Below, piece by piece: positions 1-6,708 of a stretch of DNA of 64,000 nucleotides. Numbering within the stretch: the stretch's first letter is position 1; every line of letters begins with the position of its first letter. Made by a program: the position numbers and the translations under genes. Below the pieces are notes generated by a model. It was not told the origin of the DNA and searched no databases. It saw only the letters and a program-made list of their open reading frames with translations. The stretch is from a bacterium (GTDB taxonomy: Bacteria; Fidelibacterota; Marinisomatia; Marinisomatales; JAHJCW01): the NCBI GenBank assembly GCA_028282845.1, contig JANQGY010000019.1, positions 87,569 through 151,568 on the forward strand, in the 5' to 3' direction.

Positions 1-816
1 GAGGCTTTTCAAGTTGATTCAGATAAATCTTATCCATATCTACTTCGAAATATGATATACCCTAATTATGAGGTATATGGCATTGGAATCAGTGGGGCTC
101 CATTATCACACTATTACCATTTAAATACTTACATAAATAAATATTTTGATCCAGAAATTATTATATTTCAACTAATTCACAATGATTTTGATCAATCATT
201 TTGGCATAAATCTCATAATAGTATTTGGTGGCAAATTGAAAAACTAGGAGACAAATACCAATTTAGGCCTCCTAGTTTAATAGATTTTAAACCAACATCC
301 TCTTTATATAAAAAAATACTCTATAAATCAGCAACTTTTAGATATTTACATCGAAATCTATTCGTATTTGCTAAAATTAGAGGTATCAATTATGGTGGTG
401 TAGAAGATAGATATGAATCAAATACAATTATTATTAATGAAAAAAAACAATTAGAAATATATAATGGAATAGATTTTTTATTTGATAAGATTAAACAAGA
501 AAATAAAAATAAAAGAGTTATATTTATTTTTGATGCACCACGAGGTAAAATTTATAATAATGAATTAGAAACAAGTAAAGTAATGTGGATGCATAAAATG
601 GTTAAAATTTTAACCCTAAAGTACAATTTTGAATTAATTGATTTAACCGAACCAATGAGAAAGAAATTTTTAATTAATGGTAAAAAATTCAATTCAGAGA
701 TTGATGGACATTGGAATGAATATGGGCACGAATTGATATCCAAAATATGTTACAATTATTTAGAAGGAAACATTAATCATTGGTATTACTGCTTAAATTC
801 CTTCGGCGTTAAATAA
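1..816 (+). CDS. SGNH/GDSL-type hydrolase, 5'-truncated by window edge
   Basis: The reading frame is already open at base 1, so the N-terminus, including the expected Gly-Asp-Ser nucleophile block, lies outside the window; the ATG at base 52 is internal. The 271 visible residues begin with EAFQVDSDKSYPYLLRN, which resembles the stretch just after the GDSFT block of SGNH hydrolases. Near the C-terminus DGHWNEYGHELI supplies the Asp-x-x-His pair of the SGNH catalytic centre. Such proteins are often O-acyl hydrolases or acetyltransferase-like partners acting on surface polysaccharides; the substrate here is unknown. The gene runs tail-to-tail into sixA and overlaps its 3' end by 31 bases. Base use is more AT-rich than in the genes that follow. 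Confidence 0.75.
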   Translation, partial: EAFQVDSDKSYPYLLRNMIYPNYEVYGIGISGAPLSHYYHLNTYINKYFDPEIIIFQLIHNDFDQSFWHKSHNSIWWQIEKLGDKYQFRPPSLIDFKPTSSLYKKILYKSATFRYLHRNLFVFAKIRGINYGGVEDRYESNTIIINEKKQLEIYNGIDFLFDKIKQENKNKRVIFIFDAPRGKIYNNELETSKVMWMHKMVKILTLKYNFELIDLTEPMRKKFLINGKKFNSEIDGHWNEYGHELISKICYNYLEGNINHWYYCLNSFGVK

Positions 817-1283
817 TAACTGCATTTGCCGTTTTCCGTTGAAATGTCATTCCATTTTTCACACTCAAAAGTTATCTGATACACACCGGTGGTTGGCAAA
901 TTGGCGATCAATTTTTTGCCGAAATTATTGGACAGATCAGTGAAATAGGGATTGTGTCCAAATATAAATACATGCTCCCAATCATTATTCAGATTCTTAA
1001 TGATACCGATTAATTGATCCATCGTGGCAAAATAAATATCATCGGTTATGGCGATTTCACTCTCAGGATACTCCAAACACTCGGCTATACGTTTTGCAGA
1101 ATCATAGGCTCGCTTTGCAGAACTTGAGGCAATTTTATCAGGGAATATACTTTCTTCCTTTAGCTTGTTTCCGATTAACAAGGCATCTTTTTTACCACGA
1201 TTTTTCAGAGGTCTTTCCCAATCGGACAAAGATGAATCATCCCAAGATGATTTGCCGTGTCTTATCAGTGTGAGAGTTCTCAT
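786..1283 (-). CDS. sixA: SixA-type phosphohistidine phosphatase (histidine phosphatase family)
   Basis: A 165-residue single-domain histidine phosphatase. The RHG nucleophile motif is at residues 8-10 (LIRHGKSSW), and the second catalytic histidine lies in FGHNPYF around residue 109. Length and the RHGKSSW context fit SixA, which dephosphorylates phosphohistidine on HPt domains in sensor kinase relays or on PTS proteins. The protein should be cytosolic, as no signal peptide is visible. The 3' end overlaps the convergent SGNH gene by 31 bases. It lies downstream of, and on the same strand as, the ABM-type gene, 37 bases away. The family is sure; the partner is not known. Confidence 0.88.
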   Translation of the reverse strand: MRTLTLIRHGKSSWDDSSLSDWERPLKNRGKKDALLIGNKLKEESIFPDKIASSSAKRAYDSAKRIAECLEYPESEIAITDDIYFATMDQLIGIIKNLNNDWEHVFIFGHNPYFTDLSNNFGKKLIANLPTTGVYQITFECEKWNDISTENGKCSYYLTPKEFKQ

Positions 1284-1320
1284 AATTCAATTCACAGACT
1301 ATAATAGTATTGAATAGTAA

Positions 1321-1620
1321 TTATTCAAATGTTTCGTAATGGGAAACATGCTCCTCAAACTCTAAGAGGTATTTTTTGTCTTCGGGATAATAACGTGCTT
1401 TATGATAGTTTTTCCCGGCAAATTTTATGATACTATCATAGGAGTCCCATTCTGTTACTGTCAAAAAATGACAAATATCACCTTCTATCCTTCTTAATAC
1501 TTTTGCGGAAATATTTCCTTTTGTTTTACGGTAATCACTAAGACCCGTTTGTTCTAAATACTTCAGGTAAGTATCTGCGTACTCAGCTTTCGTGATACCG
1601 TGCCAAATTCTTGTAATCAT
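1321..1620 (-). CDS. ABM-like dimeric alpha-beta barrel protein
   Basis: A 99-residue protein beginning MITRIWHGITKAEYADTYLK, with TVTEWDSYDSIIKFAGKNY later. The pattern of a strand, a helix and then a W-D-S-x-x-x-I-x-x-F segment resembles antibiotic biosynthesis monooxygenase-like domains (ferredoxin-like dimers). Members range from small monooxygenases to proteins of unknown role, so no reaction is assigned. It sits 9 bases downstream of tldE and on the same strand, so it is probably co-transcribed with the TldD/TldE pair. No signal peptide or membrane segment is seen. Confidence 0.65.
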   Translation of the reverse strand: MITRIWHGITKAEYADTYLKYLEQTGLSDYRKTKGNISAKVLRRIEGDICHFLTVTEWDSYDSIIKFAGKNYHKARYYPEDKKYLLEFEEHVSHYETFE

Positions 1621-1629
1621 CTCACTATA

Positions 1630-2952
1630 TTACAAAGTCAATTCAAAAGATTTAACAAGCATCCCCGGACAGGTAATATTTCCATATTGACGTCCTTCAT
1701 AGGTTTCCACCTCCGGATTGATCTGAATATTATCCCCGACAGCTTCCAATTCATCGCCAAATAAATTGTAGATGGTGTCGTCAAAACGCATGGTTTCAAT
1801 CGGACCGACAATTTCACTATTTTCTACCCAAAAACAGGCATACCGTGTCAAACCGGTAATTCTACCGCCGATATTATCACTCCAATTAAGGTAATGTAGA
1901 TTTGAGAGGAATAGTCCGGTTCCGAGTTCTTTTAGAACATCAGCATCGGTTAAATTGCCGATCGCCATTTTGGGTGCCCGCAAGACTTCATTACCGGAAG
2001 CGTTATTCGATCCCACATTGTACTCTTTTGCAGTCCGTGAACTGACTAAAGTATTTTTTAGTTCACCCTTATCAATTATTGAGATCAGCTCAGGTGCAAC
2101 CTCCCCGCCTTCGCTGAAGCGCGGCACTAATCCCGGCCGGAAATCCTCGTCCAATGAAAATAAGGGTGATAGTTTTTCACCCTCTTCACGCATTTTGATA
2201 AAAGCACTGGCGCCTTGACGTACGCTTGCTTCACTCACGCCCTGCCACGAGAACATAGTTAGAAAATCGGCAACGGCTTTTGATTCAAACCATGTTCGAT
2301 ATTTACCAGTTTTGAGCTTGACCGGCGGCTTGTTCATGATCTCTAATTTTTGCTTGGCAGAATCAATATATTTTTCGTATCCAGCTTGATCCCAATCACT
2401 ACCGGCAAAATTGCCTTTGACCATTTTGTGGTCTTTATTGACCAAAGAAAAATCCAAAGAGAAAGTTTCGGTCTCGAACCAATGTTTTTGTCCGAGAGAA
2501 TTGCTATTTCCACTGAATATTTTACCGGCTGCCCAAATCCCAACCAAATCAACTCCTGCCATTACCGGCAATAAAGCATCAACGGCATTATCGGTAGTCA
2601 AGCCTTTTGCGGTCTTACTCTCCTTAGTTGAACCGGTATTTTTCGGTAAAACAATAAATGGATCTTCCGGCAATTGAACAATTTCCTTTCGCAAGCGATC
2701 TAATTCCTCCTGAGCCTTTTTGAAATCATTATCATAATCGCCGCTCAGTGTGATTGAGCCTTTCGCATTACGATTATCAAAGATAAAATCGAATATCAAA
2801 TCAACATTATTTACAATGCCGGTTTGTCGAACCTTGGCATTATTAATTCGAATAAATTGACTGTTCTCGCCACTCAGTGATAATGTGAGATATTCCTTTT
2901 CCGCTAAATCATTATAAAGTTGTTCGCTGATTTTGTTGAATATTTGTTCCAT
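1630..2952 (-). CDS. tldE: TldE/PmbA-family subunit of the TldD/TldE metalloprotease
   Basis: A 440-residue member of the TldD/PmbA family and the non-catalytic partner type: it lacks the HExxxH zinc motif present in the adjacent tldD product. In E. coli TldD and TldE form a heterodimeric protease that threads unfolded peptides, matures microcin B17 and degrades CcdA. The glycine-rich segments GSNNASGNEVLRAP and NIGGRITGLTRYACF are typical of the family's C-terminal half. It lies 12 bases downstream of tldD on the same strand, with AGGA before the ATG, so the two subunits should be made together. The protein is cytosolic. Confidence 0.88.
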   Translation of the reverse strand: MEQIFNKISEQLYNDLAEKEYLTLSLSGENSQFIRINNAKVRQTGIVNNVDLIFDFIFDNRNAKGSITLSGDYDNDFKKAQEELDRLRKEIVQLPEDPFIVLPKNTGSTKESKTAKGLTTDNAVDALLPVMAGVDLVGIWAAGKIFSGNSNSLGQKHWFETETFSLDFSLVNKDHKMVKGNFAGSDWDQAGYEKYIDSAKQKLEIMNKPPVKLKTGKYRTWFESKAVADFLTMFSWQGVSEASVRQGASAFIKMREEGEKLSPLFSLDEDFRPGLVPRFSEGGEVAPELISIIDKGELKNTLVSSRTAKEYNVGSNNASGNEVLRAPKMAIGNLTDADVLKELGTGLFLSNLHYLNWSDNIGGRITGLTRYACFWVENSEIVGPIETMRFDDTIYNLFGDELEAVGDNIQINPEVETYEGRQYGNITCPGMLVKSFELTL

Positions 2953-2964
2953 AATTTTTTCCTA

Positions 2965-4401
2965 TTAAGCTCCGCCGAAAACGGCAATATCTTTAAATAA
3001 ACAAACCGGTGAGGCGTGCCCGACACGGATTGCCTGATTTGGCTCGCCCTTTCCACAATACGGTGTTCCGTACATCTCAAATGTATCTTGATTGCCAACC
3101 ATTGCCAATTTGTTCCAAAACGGATTACTGATAGCTCGGTAATTGGGATTACGAACCGTTTTAGTAAGTTTACCGTTCTCGATCAATTTTCCATACTCGC
3201 AGCCAAATTGGAACTTGTTGCGATAATCATCAATTGACCATGAACGATTAGCTTCCATGTAAACACCTTTCTCAACGGCTGAGATAATTTCTTCAAAGGT
3301 TGAGTCACCCGGTTCCAAATTTATATTGCCCATTCTATCAATCGGTGCCCGATTCCATGAACTGGCACGGAAATTAGCAACGCCGGGAACGCCCGAGCGA
3401 ATTTGACTTTCTTTTCCACCAAGACCACGCACAAGAATACCTTCCTTTATCAAATATTCTTTGTCGGCTTTCAATCCGCCGTCATCAAAATTAAACGAGG
3501 CAAATTGTCCGGGATAAGTTGGATCGTAGGTGGCATTCATCAACTTTGAGCCGTATTGCAGTTTGCCGAAATCCTCTAATTTTACAAAACTCCAACCGGC
3601 ATAATTGCGTTCATCGCCAAGGATGCGATCAATCTCAAGTGCATGACCAACACTCTCATGGATCTGCAACATCATCTGATCGGGAGCTAATACCAAATCC
3701 ATATCACCGGTTGGGCATTCCATGGCAGTTGTCAGCTCGTCCGCCTGTTCACCAATCTCCACAGCTTTATTCAATATCCATTCTTCCTCAAATAATTCGG
3801 CGCCAATTTGGCGTGAGAGACCTCGCAATCCTCCGGCTGAACGGGTATTAATATTTTTACCATCCTGTGCGGTGGCGACTAAATCAAATGTTACAAGTAG
3901 GAAGTCTTGAAAAATGTCGCTGCCATTCGTACTGACAAAACCGTGTTTGGATTCAACGATCTGAGCAAAGGCATTGGTACTGATAACTTTATCCGAAACT
4001 TTTAACGCTTTGCAACCTTTTACCAATAAGTCGTTTAATTCACCGGGTGCTGAATTACCGAAGACTTGCTTATGCGGTGAAACATAGGTACCGACTGTTT
4101 TCGGACGAGCCTGATCAGTAAAGGCAAATACTGCATATTTGGCTGCCATTTTTGCCTGCTTAAAGGCTTCTTCTGCGGCAGTTTGAATGCCTGCGGAACT
4201 CATATCATTAGTTCCCACATAACCAAATTGACCGTCAGCAAGGACTTCAACCATGATCCCGTGGGTCTTTGCTCTGGCGTTGGTTTGCGGGTTTCCATCG
4301 CGAATAAATCGAACTGTTGTTCGTTCGTCAACTTCACGCAAACCTACCCAATCGGCTTTAACATCAATTCCGTTTAATAATTTTTGTAAGTGTTGTGTCA
4401 T
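2965..4401 (-). CDS. tldD: TldD, catalytic subunit of the TldD/TldE metalloprotease
   Basis: A 478-residue protein when started at the ATG at 4401-4399. The frame is open 48 bases further upstream, but that start would add a hydrophobic, unconserved leader inside a repeat-like region, so it was not chosen. The zinc motif HESVGHALEIDR is at residues 248-259 (HExxxH), the hallmark of catalytic TldD subunits. The protein forms a heterodimer with the product of the next gene, tldE, 12 bases downstream. The pair degrades unstructured peptides and processes some ribosomal peptide natural products in other bacteria; no such precursor peptide was found nearby. Confidence 0.92.
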   Translation of the reverse strand: MTQHLQKLLNGIDVKADWVGLREVDERTTVRFIRDGNPQTNARAKTHGIMVEVLADGQFGYVGTNDMSSAGIQTAAEEAFKQAKMAAKYAVFAFTDQARPKTVGTYVSPHKQVFGNSAPGELNDLLVKGCKALKVSDKVISTNAFAQIVESKHGFVSTNGSDIFQDFLLVTFDLVATAQDGKNINTRSAGGLRGLSRQIGAELFEEEWILNKAVEIGEQADELTTAMECPTGDMDLVLAPDQMMLQIHESVGHALEIDRILGDERNYAGWSFVKLEDFGKLQYGSKLMNATYDPTYPGQFASFNFDDGGLKADKEYLIKEGILVRGLGGKESQIRSGVPGVANFRASSWNRAPIDRMGNINLEPGDSTFEEIISAVEKGVYMEANRSWSIDDYRNKFQFGCEYGKLIENGKLTKTVRNPNYRAISNPFWNKLAMVGNQDTFEMYGTPYCGKGEPNQAIRVGHASPVCLFKDIAVFGGA

Positions 4402-4410
4402 GTTAATTTT

Positions 4411-4537
4411 AACCACTAATTGCACGAATTTCACAAAAAATATTAACACCTAAGATCACAATGAAAACTAAGTATGAAATAATAATTTTCCTTGTGACCT
4501 TTGTACCTTATGCGTCTAATCGTGCATTCGTGGCTTT
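4411..4537. repeat. Imperfect inverted repeat, about 50-base arms
   Basis: Between tldD and the aminotransferase gene, the left arm (from about 4411, containing AACCACTAATTGCACGAATT, and near 4452 AAGATCACAA) pairs imperfectly with a right arm (CTTGTGACCTT near 4491, TCGTGCATTCGTGGCT near 4520). The centre is about 30 AT-rich bases. The CACGAATT-type wording resembles short palindromic elements scattered through Bacteroidota-like genomes; that relation comes from memory, not from a search. It contains no believable gene. Confidence 0.55.
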
Positions 4538-4543
4538 TCCTTT

Positions 4544-5770
4544 TTATTCTGAAAATAATTTAGGTTGTTCTTTTAATACTGTTGTGACCTTCACAAACGC
4601 ATCAATAATATCCTGGATATCTTGCTCATCGCCCAATAAATGGGTCTGTCTAAGCCATACCGCTTCTTCCGTGCACAGTTTTTCAGTCACCGGATAATTC
4701 ATATCCTTATAATTGATGCCTTCCAACCACGGATATTCGTTTGAATCAATTGTAAAAAGCTGTTCACGGTATAATGGTGTATAACCACCATAAGTGAAAA
4801 CGCCCTCTGCCTGCATTGCTTTGAAAAATTTGTCACGATGAATACCGTTAAATTTTTCCTTATCATATCTTAATAAATATAGGTGGTTGGCAGAGCGCGT
4901 AGCTTTAGGATACATCTTAGTAACTGTCAGTCCTTCTATTTGTTCGATCGCCTCATCCAATTTTTGTTTATTTTTATCACGCAGCTGCATATCAGCTTCG
5001 ATGGTTTCAAGCTGCGCCAACAGCAGACTCGCTGCCATTGAATTTAGGCGAAAATTTCCGCCTAAGAATTGATGCTCATACCATTCACCGCCTCTAATTC
5101 GTCCGCAATTAGCATAAGAAAAACAGGCGTCTATAAAATCTTTATCGTTTGAAATGATCGCACCGCCTTCACCGGCTGAGAGATTTTTAGAAGTTTGGAA
5201 ACTGAATATTCCGCCTAAACCAATCGCTCCAACTTTCTTTCCATCCCATTCCGAGCCGTGCGCTTGTGCCGCATCCTCGATAACGATTAAATTATGTTTT
5301 TCAGCAATCGCTAAAATGCGATCCAAATCGGCTGGATTGCCGGCAATATGCACCGGCATGATAACCTTCGTTTTATCGGTTATCGCAGCTTCAATTTTAG
5401 CGGGATCAAGATTGAATGTATCCGGATCAACATCTGCAAAAACCGGTATTGCATTAGCCATTAATATTGACGAACCGGTTGCGATAAAAGTATAAGGCGG
5501 TAAAATTACTTCATCACCCGCTTTGACACCGGCGGCTTTTAAGGTTACCCATAAAGCGGTTGTGCCGGAACTGGTACTTAGACCGAATTTAGCGTCATGA
5601 TATTCGGCAAATTTTTCTTCAAATTTTTTGATGATACTGCTGCCTACGCCCCAACCATCATTTTCCATTGTATTAAGCAATTCTTTCTTCAAATTAGCAT
5701 TGAATTTAGGCCACTGCGGAAATGGTTTAGTGCGGACCGGCTTACCACCAAAAATTGCTAAAGTTTGCAT
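4544..5770 (-). CDS. DegT/DnrJ/EryC1/StrS-family PLP aminotransferase
   Basis: A 408-residue type I-fold PLP enzyme. Lys195 in FSFQTSKNLSAGEGG should form the Schiff base with PLP, and Asp166 in IEDAAQAHGS should hold the pyridine nitrogen. The N-terminal LAIFGGKPVRTKPFPQWP is typical of family members that act on keto-sugars, cyclitols or related substrates. The substrate cannot be set from this window because no sugar-nucleotide genes are adjacent. The nearest neighbours are tldD (downstream, beyond an inverted repeat) and the divergent small heat-shock gene. The upstream space (5771-6025) is shared with that gene's control region. Family membership is sure; the pathway is unknown. Confidence 0.88.
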   Translation of the reverse strand: MQTLAIFGGKPVRTKPFPQWPKFNANLKKELLNTMENDGWGVGSSIIKKFEEKFAEYHDAKFGLSTSSGTTALWVTLKAAGVKAGDEVILPPYTFIATGSSILMANAIPVFADVDPDTFNLDPAKIEAAITDKTKVIMPVHIAGNPADLDRILAIAEKHNLIVIEDAAQAHGSEWDGKKVGAIGLGGIFSFQTSKNLSAGEGGAIISNDKDFIDACFSYANCGRIRGGEWYEHQFLGGNFRLNSMAASLLLAQLETIEADMQLRDKNKQKLDEAIEQIEGLTVTKMYPKATRSANHLYLLRYDKEKFNGIHRDKFFKAMQAEGVFTYGGYTPLYREQLFTIDSNEYPWLEGINYKDMNYPVTEKLCTEEAVWLRQTHLLGDEQDIQDIIDAFVKVTTVLKEQPKLFSE

Positions 5771-5839
5771 AATGATTCCTTAAGTAAGTATGAAAATTAA
5801 GTGGTTTAAACCTTTCATAAAAAGAATGATTATTATAAT

Positions 5840-5859
5840 TATCGGCAAATTTGCCGATA
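5840..5859. promoter_or_regulatory. Perfect 20-base palindrome, possible operator
   Basis: TATCGGCAAATTTGCCGATA is a perfect 20-base palindrome in the divergent space between the aminotransferase gene and hsp20. It could bind a dimeric repressor or form a hairpin. It lies about 70 bases upstream of the aminotransferase start and 120 bases upstream of the sigma-54-like element. No known operator is matched with confidence. Confidence 0.45.
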
Positions 5860-5914
5860 TAAATTTTTAAAGTCTGCAAAAATTGCATACTTATTTCATT
5901 TATTTGATAGAGAC

Positions 5915-5927
5915 TGTCAGTTTGACA
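5915..5927. promoter_or_regulatory. TGTCA-N3-TGACA inverted repeat upstream of hsp20
   Basis: TGTCAGTTTGACA is a short dyad 33 bases upstream of the -24/-12-like element. Its position fits an upstream activator site for a sigma-54 enhancer-binding protein, but the included TTGACA could also serve as a sigma-70 -35 box. It is listed as a candidate site only. Confidence 0.4.
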
Positions 5928-5960
5928 ATTAAATGTGAAAAATATTCACAAGTATTATTT

Positions 5961-5975
5961 TGGCATAAACCTTGT
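5961..5975 (+). promoter_or_regulatory. Candidate sigma-54 (-24/-12) promoter of hsp20
   Basis: TGGCATAAACCTTGT matches TGGCA-N6-TTG, differing from the usual -12 GC only at the last base. A start site about 11 bases downstream would leave a leader of about 40 bases before the hsp20 ATG. rpoN itself is not in the window, so this is an inference from the sequence match and the position. Confidence 0.5.
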
Positions 5976-6025
5976 TTTAATATGAGTGAACTGATTTTTA
6001 AAAATAAATAAAAGGAGATTTAACC

Positions 6026-6460
6026 ATGACATTAGTAAGATGGAATCCAACAAGACATAGAATGCTTCCTACGATGTTTCGTTTAATGAATGATTTCTAT
6101 AATGATGAATATGAAGATCCAAGCTTGGCAACTTGGGCGCCGGCTGTTGACATTGTGGAAGACAAAGATGAATTTTTAGTAACAGCTGATTTACCCGGAT
6201 TGACCAAGAAAGATATCAACATAAATATTAAAGATAATATGTTGACCATTAGCGGTGAAAGGCAAAGCGAGATCAAAGATGAAAAGAAAAACTATTGCCG
6301 CACGGAAAGAAGTTATGGTGCTTTCAAACGCAGTTTCCAATTGACTGATAAAGTGGTTGCTGACAAAATTTCAGCCACTTTTAAAGATGGAGTTTTAACG
6401 GTTAATATTCCCAAAGCCGAAGAGTCAAAACCAAAGTCAATTGACATTAAAGTATCATAA
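6026..6460 (+). CDS. Hsp20/alpha-crystallin small heat-shock protein
   Basis: A 144-residue small heat-shock protein. The alpha-crystallin domain covers roughly residues 38-142, with the A-x-x-x-DLPGLTKKDI strand and the late G-V-L-T-V-N-I-P motif (DGVLTVNIPK) that closes the domain. These holdases bind unfolding proteins as oligomers in the cytosol. The start is clear: GGAG sits 8 bases before the ATG. It is a single-gene unit, with a candidate sigma-54-like promoter and two dyads upstream and a strong terminator downstream. That arrangement suggests stress-controlled expression by an activator instead of the common CIRCE/HrcA element, which I did not see. Confidence 0.95.
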   Translation: MTLVRWNPTRHRMLPTMFRLMNDFYNDEYEDPSLATWAPAVDIVEDKDEFLVTADLPGLTKKDININIKDNMLTISGERQSEIKDEKKNYCRTERSYGAFKRSFQLTDKVVADKISATFKDGVLTVNIPKAEESKPKSIDIKVS

Positions 6461-6480
6461 TCAACCTTAGCTAGTTAATA

Positions 6481-6507
6481 AAAAGCCCCGATTATTTCGG
6501 GGCTTTT
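6481..6507 (+). terminator. Rho-independent terminator after hsp20
   Basis: AAAAGCCCCGA-TTATT-TCGGGGCTTTT forms a stem of about 11 pairs with a 5-base loop; the T-rich tail follows. It lies 20 bases after the hsp20 stop. Confidence 0.9.
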
Positions 6508-6518
6508 ACATTTTATTT

Positions 6519-6594
6519 GTCATTCTGATGACCCCGATTTATCGGGGGAAGAAGAATCTAATGTTGTCGGATTCTTCACTACCTTCAAAATGAC
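6519..6594. repeat. Dispersed palindromic element of the GTCATTCTGA type
   Basis: The element opens with GTCATTCTGATG and closes with CTTCAAAATGAC, with inner inverted pieces ACCCCGAT/ATCGGGG and GAAGAATC/GATTCTTC. The nested dyads and the terminal GTCATT/AATGAC ends resemble widespread short palindromic repeats of Bacteroidota and related phyla. It is non-coding and lies just beyond the hsp20 terminator. Confidence 0.6.
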
Positions 6595-6618
6595 TCTACT
6601 TAAGCAACATTAATACGT

Positions 6619-6708
6619 CGTAGCTTTAGCGTAGAAGCACTTGTGTTGCGTAGTGCTAACGTAATAACACTTGTGCATCGTAGCGTCAGCGAAGAAGCAA
6701 CAACTTAG
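6619..6708. repeat. Three degenerate 30-base tandem repeats
   Basis: Three units start at 6619, 6649 and 6679, each opening with CGTAG and carrying a middle segment like GCGTAGAAGCACTTGTG. Units 1 and 2 share ACACTTGTG/GCACTTGTG; unit 3 has diverged in that part. The third unit spans the stop codon (6686-6688) and last codons of the T9SS-sorted propeller protein, so the array probably grew out of, or into, the end of that gene. Confidence 0.65.

Noticed and set aside
4402..4449. Upstream start for TldD
   Set aside because: The added residues are encoded by the inverted-repeat element and would make a spurious hydrophobic leader on a cytosolic protein.
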